Positions 22,354 through 32,220 of a stretch of 64,000 nucleotides of DNA are shown in pieces. Below the pieces are notes generated by a model. It did no database searches and was not told the origin of the DNA. It saw only the letters and a list, made by a program, of their open reading frames with translations. The position numbers were made by a program, and so were the translations under genes. The stretch lies in the NCBI GenBank assembly GCA_004802705.1, contig SGPL01000028.1:1-64000 (forward strand), read 5' to 3'. The DNA comes from Bondarzewia mesenterica. Its lineage: Eukaryota > Basidiomycota > Agaricomycetes > Russulales > Bondarzewiaceae. Within the stretch, counting starts at the first letter, position 1. Each line of letters opens with the position of its first letter.

Positions 22354-24596
22354 TCAGGACTTGCTGCTCGAGCCCTTTTGCCCGACAAACGAGAAGGTCC
22401 CGCCCGCGAACCAGCGATCGTTGGCCTCTTTCACGCGCTGCGCCGCCGCCGCCGGGTTGGTCAACTCGAAACCTGTCAGATGAGCAGTTAGGATCAGCTG
22501 GTATCAGAAAGAAAGAAAGAAAGAGAGGAAAAAACAGATAAATTGGGACTGGGAGGAGAGAACGAGACGTGCCTTGGACGGGCGTCACGATCAGGGACGA
22601 TGCCGTGCCCGACGTCTGCGANTGAGACTGCGCGGCCCTCGTGAGCGCTGCGGTCCGCAGCTTGTTCGCCTTGGACAGTTTGGCTGTTCGATAGTTATCA
22701 CTGTCAGCGCACTCGTTCACACACACACGAGAGAGAGGGAAGACGTGCCTCGACTTTTCGCCTCGCCGACGCTCGCGCGGACCTTGCCCGTCCCGACGCC
22801 GATCATGCCCAACCCCTTGGTCTCGCCAAACGCGCCGACCTCCTCCTCAGTCTCGCCGAACGCCATCCGATTCGACAGCTTGCGCAGCTCCGTCTGGGCG
22901 TACGCTTCTTTCGCCTTGCGCGCGCTGGACGAACGAACAGCGCATGTGAGACGTCTCATTTCATTCAGTCATTGAGCACGGCTCACCGTTTGCCTCCGCG
23001 CCGCTTTTTGGGCCCGTCGTTGGGCACGGGGAGCGCTTTGATGACCTTGGAAGGCGGAGGCGCGGTCAGGCGGTCCAAGTGCTTCTCGAGCTTGTCGCGT
23101 AGCTCTTCCCCGTATGTTCCTGTCCAAATGAGACCCACACTGTCAGTCATACATGCTCGCATATTGAACTGGGGAGAGGGAGCTGACCGTCGCGTTGTCT
23201 CCGTTCCAGATCCATCCTCGCCGCCAACACGCTCTTGGCGCCGACCGTGCGCTGCAGCTTGAGCTGGTACTCTGACGGCGTCTGCTGCACGATTTCGGAT
23301 TGGTAGATGAAGCCCGTGTGGCGACGTTGCGTGGCTGTCGAGAAACCTGCCGTGATTTTACGCTGAGCGCCGAGCAGCTGCATGCGAACATCCACACAAA
23401 AAGAATGAGATTGAATTATAATGTGGCGAGTTCGATGGGACATACGTGGACGTTGCATGCCGGCATTTTCGCGAGCCCGCTGAGCCCGCCTGCCACGCCG
23501 AGCAATTTGGCAGCTGTTGTGGTCCCGACAATAGCGGATAGGTTGGGGGCTAGAATGTTCATTCGCGAACTGACGTACTGGAATATCTGCAGGGCAAGGG
23601 ATCATGGGTCAGGATTGGTTGGCCCTCGTCTCGGGGAAGGGGAGGGTCAAGCGTACCTTCTTACGAGCCTCTTCCAATCGGTCGGCCAAGTCACAAGCTC
23701 GTTCTACTGCCTTCCAGTCCGAGTCTGAAAGAGCTTGTCCAGAAGTAGTTGTTGCTGTGACAAGGACACTCATGATGATGGCGGGAGGAAGGACGCCTTG
23801 GAGGTCCACTTTAGTAGGATCCTGGGCAGAAGATAAGGGCGGTAAGCTCTTTCATCTGGAGGTAGCGTTAGAGATGACATACGTCGTGATTTGCCAATAC
23901 CCGTACAGAACGAATATACATGTTGGGGTCGGCGACCAACTGCTCTAGCTCGGGGAACTTTGGGGCGTAATGGTCTCGGATGAACTGAAAATGCAACGCG
24001 AAGATAGAAAATGGTCAATACCTGAAGATATGCAGACGACCAGACACAGATGATTTGCCTTGTGCACCATGAGAACCTCGTTGTCCACGTCCACGGACAG
24101 GTTATTCGCCTGCACGATCAGATTGTACTCGGGGTTGGAGTGCGCGGGCATGGACATTGCTTCTGCCGACGAAGGGTTCGCCTGGTACTTCTCAACTTCC
24201 TAAACTCCAATGTCAGTTCCACACTACTACGACGCGTCCTCACACGAGGCGATGGTACGCACTTTGAGGATATCGGCCATGCGCTTGCTCCCTTCCAGCT
24301 TTGCGATCTTAGTCACGTCGTCTATTCCACCCAACTCCATTCTCTGCACCTCTTCCACGTCCAACTCTTCCGCAGGTTTTATGCCCCCTTGCAGCATGAG
24401 CCCCCCCTGCTTCCTTTCCCTCCAATTCTTCCCCTTCACCCAGTTCATTGTCGGACATCTCTTCATCGGATCCAGGCGCCTTGCGCTTCAGGCCCTTGGT
24501 TGGTGGTAAGGCCTCTTCTTCCTCCTCCTCTGGCACTTCTCCATTGTCGGACAGCCCATCAAGATCGGCCAAAAGTTCATCAGCAAGCCCACTCAT
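22354..24596 (-). CDS. prp31: U4/U6 snRNP protein Prp31, with apparent frameshift in a C7 run
   Basis: The product is Prp31, which bridges the U4 snRNP and U5 in the tri-snRNP. It starts [20 protein letters not shown] and has an acidic N-terminal region. A Nop domain is seen in [59 protein letters not shown] and [20 protein letters not shown], followed by [20 protein letters not shown], a basic segment ([14 protein letters not shown]) and [20 protein letters not shown]. Many short introns are present. The N-terminal exon is out of frame with the next conserved block ([20 protein letters not shown]); removing one base from the run at 24401-24407 restores it and no intron does. One N lies near 22621. 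Confidence 0.9.
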
Positions 24597-24833
24597 TGTA
24601 GATGTGGTATGAATTGAATCAAGATGAAGGTTGGTGGGAAGGTGTGGGGTGTATGCAGGGTAGGTAGTGGCAGTCGAATGTTCAAGCCGATCACTTGCGT
24701 CGTTCTGAGAATCATCTTCAAATCCAACGAAATTTTTCTCCTGGTCATAATTTGACCTAAATATGGCAATACCGTCTTTGCCGCGGAGCTTCAAGTTGAT
24801 AGACTCGTCAACGAGCATGTTCAACAAAAAAAA

Positions 24834-25927
24834 ATGACGAGTTTGTTTCCCCTTCCTAGCCCTAACTTTCCGGACTTCAAAACATTATTGATCAAAGGCC
24901 CATATCACCCGTCCGCTGTCTTTCATCTATGTCTCACCCATGTTGTCGATAGGCCCGGCACCAAGGGAATTGTTCTCTCTCCATCTCGTCAGAAGCTCCT
25001 GACCGCTTTGCAAGAATTTAATGACGACTGGCTGAACGAGTGCGGTGGATATGGTGCTGTATCTCAGGTTCTGTCTAAAATCGACATCTTGTTTGTCTGC
25101 TCTTTTGGCTCCCGTCGTGGACAGGTCTTTGATTACGCAAATCCTGCAGTTACCCACCGTCACCTCTGCACCTCGCCCTTCTCCTCTCCGCATTCAAGGT
25201 ATCCGAAACTTCAGATGATCCTTCCCTTCCCTCGAAAATTACGCTCAGCGCATCACCATCTCTGCTCGTGCTGCACGAATTGTCCGCTTACTTTCTTGAC
25301 GGCAACTCCTCAACTACGTACGTTGGTTTTTTCTTCAATATCAATGCTACCACCAATCTTGTTGGGATAGTCACACCCTCTCGTCTTACCTCTCGCTGAT
25401 AGCACATGCCTCGGCACTGTCAGCCTCTTTGTCGGCTCATACGCCTGAGTACAGTTATCTTCGTGGGTGACTCTGCTCAATTGATATCTGAGAAACTCTC
25501 GCAGATCTCCTGTGGCTCTTGTTCTCATGGACTCTCGCCTGGATGAATTAAAGCTGCCAGTCTTGAAGCGTCCCGTTTTTTCAGCCGACGCTGACGATGG
25601 AGAAGAACACGAGTCAGTCAACAGATCGCACAGAAAAGAATCCGTCTCCGCCCTCGCACAGCGCTATTTTGAGTGGGTAGGCACCTTTGAGCCGGGTACG
25701 TTCGTCTATATCCCTCAGTTAGGCTCCCATGAACGTGAGTCACCCCTTCAGCGACTCCGACGACGGTCGACTCTCCACCTCAATCACCCCAACCGTCCTT
25801 CACACATAGATTTCGGCTCTGCACCCCTTATACGACGGATGATGAGATTGTCTGGCAATGGAACGAAAGGGAGGGCGAGTTACGTGGGTTTAGTGATCGA
25901 CATGGCACACTCTTCACTTGGGCTTAG
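24834..25927 (+). CDS. Putative SWSAP1-like RAD51 paralogue (Shu-complex type)
   Basis: I do not recognise this gene with certainty. Its layout resembles animal SWSAP1, a divergent RAD51 paralogue that works with SWS1 in homologous recombination. Evidence: a central KIDIFYPPSPLHLALLLSAF, close in pattern to SWSAP1's YPPS segment; then SPSLLVLHELSAYFL, which sits where the Walker B strand would be; then HTLSSYLSLIAHASALSASL and PVALVLMDSRLDELKLPVLK. Near the N terminus TLLIKGPYHPSAVFHLCLTH occupies the P-loop position but lacks the GKT signature. The last exon gives IVWQWNEREGELRGFSDRHG and ends at TAG 25925-25927. Introns begin near 25089, 25318, 25448 and after 25690. It is divergent from prp31, 237 bp apart. 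Confidence 0.45.
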
Positions 25928-26457
25928 TAGTCTCGGTATGTATAAGAACTCACATTCTTCTGGACATTATATCTATGCACAGCGCTTGCCGTGGCATCCC
26001 AGTGGCCGTACCAGTTCCCCACACACCTATGTTCTTCGCCGCCATATCACTGTATCTCCGGGATCTACTCCAGAAGCCCTGTGGAGTTCCGCGTATCCCA
26101 GCATTGAAATTGCATGTATGATACCTGCCACAAAATGTGAACAACACCACCCGGCGTTGCCGTCACCGCTGAAATAGCTCAGGACATTGGGCGGGTGCTG
26201 GGAAATGTATATATGTGATCAATATAGGCTTCCTTTATACGACATTCATCAGTGTCGGTACTGCATCGCGTCGACCCCACCTTCGAACGGCAGAAATTGA
26301 AGACTGGGCCGGACCTCGAGCTGATCGGGTCAGTAGGATTTCCCGTAATTTCCATTTCGAGACAACCGCATGCTTCGACAGCGAGTCAACGGTCCAACTC
26401 CGACCTCTCTGAGATCATTGAGAACGCTGAATTCGAAAACTCGAATAATTGCGTCGC

Positions 26458-26804
26458 ATGTCTTCGTCTACTGATCCTCAAGATGACTCATTTATGTCTA
26501 ACATCCTCACGCCTGGGTCGTCTCTTGACCCCACCTTCTTACTGATTCTCGACGCTGCTTTCGCATTCTTGTTTTTCGTCCTATTCTCTCTCGCAGTCGT
26601 GACGTCGGGGAATATTCACCTTCTAGCCTTGATATGTATAGAGCTGTTGCTCTGGGCCAGCGTGAAATGGTGCGTGAATATCTTGAATCTTGTGTCGATC
26701 TGGCTGACGCGTGCTGGCGTAACAGGTTCGTGAATGAGTTGCAGAACATACCTATCCCGCCGAAAGAGATGGAACCAATGGAAGAAAGTAAAAAGACATC
26801 ATAG
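26458..26804 (+). CDS. pkr1: Pkr1-like V-ATPase assembly factor
   Basis: A 96-residue membrane protein from two exons (26458-26669 and 26726-26804). It resembles Pkr1, an ER membrane protein needed for assembly of the V0 sector of the vacuolar ATPase. Seen in order: a short polar N terminus, NILTPGSSLDPTFLLILDAA, two hydrophobic segments (FLFFVLFSLAVVTSG and IHLLALICIELLLWASV), then KWFVNEL and a short hydrophilic tail. The motif ILTPG followed by two membrane helices and W-F-NEL is the family signature. The intron splits the Trp codon. The stop lies only 60 bp from the convergent psf3 stop. Confidence 0.75.
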
Positions 26805-26863
26805 CAATACATATTCTTCCATAATACAAGATACCCAGTCTAGACAACACATGAGCTCTCCAC

Positions 26864-27777
26864 TTATCGCCTCCCCTTATCCGTCGACTCGTACCATCGC
26901 TTCGTTCGTTTGGTACTTTCCTGCGCAAGAGCAAACACTTTCGCCGAAAGGATACGTGAGTTGAATTNGGGNTGAGGCGGCTGTGTTGGATACTCACATT
27001 CTCGTTCAGTGCCGTCAAGTCCTTCTCTAAATGTCTGCGCAACATCGCCTGACTGTCCACCACCTGCTGGGCCCAACGCAGCGAAGTGCTGTGCCTGGTC
27101 GATGACTTCCACTAGGCGACTACGGAATGTCTAGGTGCAACAATAGATTTGCGGATTGCAGAACAGGGTGATAGATGAGAAGAAGGTGACTCACCTTGGT
27201 CAGTACGCTGGACATCTCGTTTGCTGGCACATCGTCTAGCCTGTTTGGTTTTGCGTTATGATACTCTGTCGAACATGAGATAGTGGAGGTGCACTCACAA
27301 TCGCATGATGATCTTCCCAAAGCCATACCACCACCCTCCTGCGCCGACAAGTCCCGATAACCGCACACTTTTGGCTTCTGCGTTGAGAGCATTCCGGACC
27401 CGCAAATTGAAGGGTGTTGGGATGATGAAATCGGCATAGTCGCTGTATAGGGCAAATGAGCAATCGTAGAAAGAATAGAACTCGCCAGACGAACGAGTAG
27501 ATCAGGATATAAGCCATCCACAAGGGTAGTTGTATCTTGCTTTGCGCTTTGATCTATTTCTCAGGAAAGTGTTTGCAAAGATGAGGAGCTAAACAGCGAC
27601 GAATTACTTACATCGCGCTCCTTCCCACCGTCAAGATGCCCCATGTCCGGGATGTCGACCTTGAAAGTGCATTGAATTTTCTGTGACTACATGAGCGCAA
27701 GAGAATGGACGGTCAAACCAAATACTCACCTGATTCTCTGCGAGGATAGATTCTACGGAATAATAATCGTCATCCAT
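26864..27777 (-). CDS. psf3: GINS complex subunit Psf3
   Basis: The protein matches Psf3, one of four GINS subunits in the CMG replicative helicase. It starts MDDDYYSVESILAENQ, followed by KIQCTFKVDIPDMGHLDGG and IKAQSKIQLPLWMAYILIYS, then ADFIIPTPFNLRVRNALNAE, KSVRLSGLVGAGGWWYGFGK and IIMRLLDDV. This order of an N-terminal beta element and the PLW helix is that of the family. I chose the ATG at 27775-27777 because the open frame upstream (to 27921) is not conserved-looking. Introns of 50-70 nt separate five or more exons. Two N bases fall in an intron near 26967. Confidence 0.9.
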
Positions 27778-27930
27778 AATTGTACGTAGTGCACCGTGCC
27801 TCGGAGGCTTGGACGCGACGCGTCGCGTCTCGGCGATATTGAGTAGATCACCGGTTTCCCACGCTTCCTTGGTATCCTTTACTCGCCTCAGCTCCAACTT
27901 CCAAGTTTCTCTGGGTTTCATCTCGCAACT
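27778..27930. promoter_or_regulatory. Compact divergent promoter of psf3 and a mitochondrial protein gene
   Basis: Only 153 bp separate the psf3 start codon from the start of the plus-strand mitochondrial protein gene. The region includes a GC-rich part with repeated ACGCG-like steps (about 27808-27825), close to but not a perfect MluI cell-cycle box. If psf3 instead starts at the ATG at 27921 the interval would shrink to 10 bp, which is unlikely. Confidence 0.4.
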
Positions 27931-28476
27931 ATGCTAGGACAACAATCATTTCGGCTGGCTTTCCGTACCATTTCTGCTCAGAGACTCTACAGACCCATCA
28001 TTACCCCGCCTGTTCGCCATCTATCCGTGACACCTCGGCGACAAGCTGCCGAGCTCCCATCCGACTTCGTGAACAATATCAAACATACAGAATTGTTCAA
28101 AAAACTGGCAGACAAGCCAGACGCGCTAAAAGCCCTCTCTGATCTTGCGACCTTGGTGAAGGAAAATGGTGCGTGTGCTTAACCATTGTTCACTGTGTAT
28201 TCAATGTATGTTGACGTGTGGAATGAGTCAGGTATTGATATCAATTCGACGACACCACCATCTAACATGGAGCTGTTCCGACTCGCTACAAACAGGAAGT
28301 TTATTAGGGGAGTAAAACACGTTCTAGCTGAGCTGAAGAAGGCTGGCATTGATATGGACTCAGAGGTGAGCATGTTTAGTATTTGCTTGCACTTCCTCTC
28401 ACACATTTTCCTGTAGGATGCTATGCAGGATATAATGTTCATGGCTAAAGGCAAACCGCCCAAGGGCGATGCATAG
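27931..28476 (+). CDS. Small probable mitochondrial protein of unknown function
   Basis: Three exons (first 27931 to about 28168, second from about 28231, third from about 28417) encode a protein of about 140 residues. The N terminus, MLGQQSFRLAFRTISAQRLY, is rich in Arg, Ser and hydrophobic residues and lacks acids, as expected of a mitochondrial presequence; a likely cleavage region is RHLSVTPRRQAAELP. The mature part is short and helical: ELFKKLADKPDALKALSDLA, ELFRLATNRKFIRGVKHVLA and a C-terminal AMQDIMFMAKGKPPKGDA. No known family is recognised. Confidence 0.7.
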
Positions 28477-28666
28477 TATAATATTCATGTCTTCTGCTGT
28501 ATTCTTCCTCCTTGTCTGCGTACGATGTTTCCTGGATTACTTTTGAATTTCTTCAATATCTTAACAAAATCACGTGACCCAGGCGCGTCGGTCCACCGCA
28601 AGTTTGCATTGCACGACTTTCGATCTCAACTCTCTCCTCATTGTTACGAAGCATTTCCTGTAAAGT

Positions 28667-30853
28667 ATGGAAGCAGGACCTTCTTCCACTGCATCTACAT
28701 CGCTGCCGGTTGCAGCACCTGAGCATCCTCTCCCGACGACGTCTTTCTACTCAATAGAGTACCCAGGTTATGTCCGGCCAGCCTCCGTACCCCAAGCCGT
28801 GCACACCATGGGCGGACAGTCCAGTCTAAATGCAGCATTCCGGAAAAATGCATCAAAGCATGATGGTCTTTTGGAGTTAAATATGAGGCCAAACAATCCA
28901 TTTTCGCATCCTATTCCGGGTGACGTCGTTCCTACGAGCAATATTTTGCTCAAGGTAGTGAAGAGGAAGAGACGGAAGCTGAACCCAGAGACTGGGGAGA
29001 CAGAACTCATCGGAGAGTATACCGCGGACGCTATTGGTGTTATCTCAAAGACGGCGAGGTTTCGAAGTGAGCACTCTGTCTTGCTGATTTCCTCGTGAAT
29101 GCAGGTTTTATGGAGAGAAACTTCCGTCAGGCATGGCTGACTATCAGTTTCAACCGGATATGAATGATCCTATTGCGAAGCTGCGCATGGCAATGGGCAA
29201 CATGGATGGTAAGTTCACACCTCTCTCCCTGTACCTGCGAGTCACAACTTCCACAGTCGATACCATCCGCCAGTTTCGCATCCCAGCGGAGAAGGAGGAC
29301 TACGTCATTCCCAAAGATCCCATGGCCATGGCCATCGATCCTCAATTGACAGATGGTGCTACGCAGGGGTCGTCAAATATGAAGAGCAATCTACGCTTAT
29401 TCCCTCCGCCGTTGTTCAGCCGCCAGAGCATTCCTCAGAACTACAAGTTCGGTCTGTTTCTTTGCTCGCGGCCGCATGTACTAATGAGGGCGTCAGCTTT
29501 AAGTCAAATCCCATGTCTGTCGTCGCTACTACCGTCGACGAAGAGACGGGCGAGGAGAAGAAAAGACTCATCAATAAAATGCGGTGGAAAGGGTTTGGCC
29601 CTGCGTCTATCATGTTTTCAGAAAGAGACGTATGTTGTTTTCTGTTATTACTTGCATTTGATTGATATAACTCCGTGAAGGTCCCCAAAAATCCCCCACC
29701 AAATTGCGAGGAAATTCGTGATCAATTTGATCAGAAATTACTCAAGGCACTCGAAGAGGTCAGCTCTCACTGAGGTTTCCCTATTTGCCATCCGGAAGCC
29801 TGACTGTCTCTAGCGCTTCCAAGAGCGACCAATATGGACGCGGGCAGCCCTCCTCAATCAGTTCACTGCAGCGGAAGCTCGAGAGATCCATAAGTATGTG
29901 GACATACAAGCTAACCCTTTTTTTCATCAAAATTGATCTACGCGGACAGCTCAAAGGTGCTTTTACCTTTGTCGTGCTATGTCTTCCAGGATGGTCCGTG
30001 GCGAGATACACTAGTCCGCTTTGGTTACGATCCTCGAGAAGAGAAACGAGCAAGATTGTGCGTGTTTGCAAAATCGGGTTCACATAGCTCACATTGACAA
30101 GATCGTGCTCCTGCGACAGTTACCAGAGGCTTTATTTCAGGAATCTTAACCATGCAATTGTTCGTCCTTCCGTCATCACGCGCCGGCAAGAGACTCGACA
30201 TTCTATCACCACGCAAAAGCGTGCCAACACACAGAGAGTACAAGACGATCGAAGGTATGTGCTTTTTGATGACATTACTTCGGTTAAATAGAGGGTTCGA
30301 CTTTAAATGAACAGATCACATATCTTTGATGGTGTGACAATAACGAAAGAGACAGCTGCTTTCCAGCTTTGTGATATCGAAGACCCCTTGCTCAAGGAGA
30401 TGATCGAGGATGAAGAGGAGGTCCGAGAAACATGCAATGTAATTATACCTTCGTAGATTCCTAGCCAAGACAAGAAACTGATCGTCCTGGCATCTAGGAA
30501 CGAGATGGGTGGTACACAACTCACCAATTCGAACGCATCAAGGCCGTTTTGCGCCTCAAGTTCTTCTCATTGCTTGAAGGACACATAGTGACTGACGAAG
30601 AGTGCGCGAAAGTGTTGGCGACACCCGAGGGCCTCGAGAATGTGAAGCGCATCGTTGGAAGGAGGTTAAGGCCAGGTAAACATAACATGGCGAAGGGGGC
30701 ATTGCCTCCTGACCAAGCTGCGGTACGTCTTCGCCCATCTCGGTGTTACCATCTGGTCTTTCAAGTTGAATTACGCAGGCAATCAGATTGTCGCAGACTA
30801 TAGCACGCGCGACTCAAGACAAAGGCGCAGGTGCTTTTCAGAACCAAGGATGA
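28667..30853 (+). CDS. TFIIIC subunit, Tau95/Sfc1 (GTF3C5) type
   Basis: The protein resembles the tau95/Sfc1 subunit of RNA polymerase III factor TFIIIC, which binds the A box of tRNA genes. Seen: FYSIEYPGYVRPASVPQAVH near the N terminus; LELNMRPNNPFSHPIPGDVV, a family hallmark; ILLKVVKRKRRKLNPETGE; the block MADYQFQPDMNDPIAKLRMA; PQNYKFKSNPMSVVAT; ERFQERPIWTRAALLNQFTA; and VFQDGPWRDTLVRFGYDPRE, which is highly typical. The C-terminal part includes VRETCNERDGWYTTHQFERI. About ten introns of 50-70 nt are needed to join these. It ends AFQNQG before TGA at 30851-30853. One splice (about 30255-30314) was inferred from frame only. Confidence 0.85.
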
Positions 30854-31119
30854 GTAGGCAGATCATAGCTACGCGTATTCTGATCAGTGCCCACAGGCCG
30901 TAGCGCATGACTGGTAGTGAAAGGTTCAGATTTGAGAAGTCAAAAAGAACTTGTATCACGCAGCGAGATGGATGTTTTTGCAAGCTTTTCTTTTGTGTGG
31001 TGACCTAGGCATATGGCATAGGTATGGCGAATGACAATACACGATGCGTTGATCGAACGGTCTGGCTGAATCTCCCCGAAGTCGTAAGCCCGCTCTCTCG
31101 TCTAGTAACGGGACAGAAA

Positions 31120-31540
31120 TCATGATGCTGCCGCTGCTTTGGCCTCCAATCGTGCTTTGCGCTAGAGCTTTCATCAGATGGCCAGCTACGAAACGAGAGA
31201 ATAATGAATAACGAACCGAACCGACGAGAGCAAATCTAGCATTCCGCCGGAACTAAAACAACATTTCAGTATGTGCCCTTCGGACTCGTTGGAAATTCAA
31301 GATACCTTAGCATCGACCTACAAATGTACTTCTTCAGTATCACGCGTCTCAATAGATATAAATGGACTCGAAAGGGGACGTACACCCTTCAACGACCGTG
31401 TCCGGCCAGACGTGGGCTTCTTGATACCGTTGCGGTGAGCCTTTTTGCTCTGGTTGTGATTGGTATGACTGGTTCAGGCCGTCAGTATACTCCCAGACGA
31501 ACCATCAAGCGAAAGAGACGTACTTCTTGGATTTGGCCAT
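31120..31540 (-). CDS. rpl29: 60S ribosomal protein eL29
   Basis: Five small exons (31524-31540, 31385-31469, 31306-31317, 31217-31252 and 31120-31161) join in frame to a 63-residue protein. eL29 is a basic protein of the large ribosomal subunit. The sequence [20 protein letters not shown], then [30 protein letters not shown] and [13 protein letters not shown] is that of the family from end to end. All junctions have GT and AG ends. One internal exon is only 12 nt. No exon gives an open frame of notable length, so the gene is easily missed. Confidence 0.92.
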
Positions 31541-32220
31541 TTTGATGTCGACTTGAGCTTGCTATACGGTGGCTGGCGGCCTTGGGCTTGCGGTATGGAT
31601 TGACTACTGATCGTGGGACTGGTGGCTGAGAAACTGTGCAGTTGTTTTCTCAAGGTTTGTCCGGCATTTGCCGAACGTTCTTGTTCTGACGTTCATTTCT
31701 CAGATCTCCTCTTATTGACGAGCTCTGTGCATTTCTTCCTTGACTCGAGATTTTATCGTGACTGCTATGGGCAAAAGAAGCTCGAATCCATTGTCTTAGG
31801 TATCCGAAATATTTTTCGGCCGTGCTAGCGGAAGTTTCGGGCTCAAGAGTGGCTGCCACTTATCTTGTACATCATCTCTTCCTCCTCTCACCCTGTGATC
31901 CAGAGACCTAAATTATCCGCCCTGAATTATCGTACAACATCTGCAGTGCTTTGTTTTCATGGATTCTGTGCATTGGAGGATTTGGAGTCGAATTCATGGA
32001 CCATGAGTCGGCTGAGCTCTCCGCTCCGAGGCCGATGGGACCGAAGCCATGGCCTCGCCACCGTTTGGTCATTCGGGGTCCATCTCCGAGAAAAAATTCG
32101 GCCGACCGCTCCAGCCAGTAACACTCTTCCTGTTTCTTATAAGACACACCACTTCACCTCGCACTCTCACTTCCTGCTATCCATTCTGCTCTCAATTCTG
32201 AAATTTACGACGCAATCAAG
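31541..32220. other. Divergent intergenic region between eL29 and LEU1
   Basis: This 680-bp interval carries the promoters of the two divergent genes. It holds pyrimidine-rich tracts close to the LEU1 start (about 32150-32215). I found no CCGGNNCCGG Leu3-type site. A few short open frames have no protein-like character. Confidence 0.5.
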
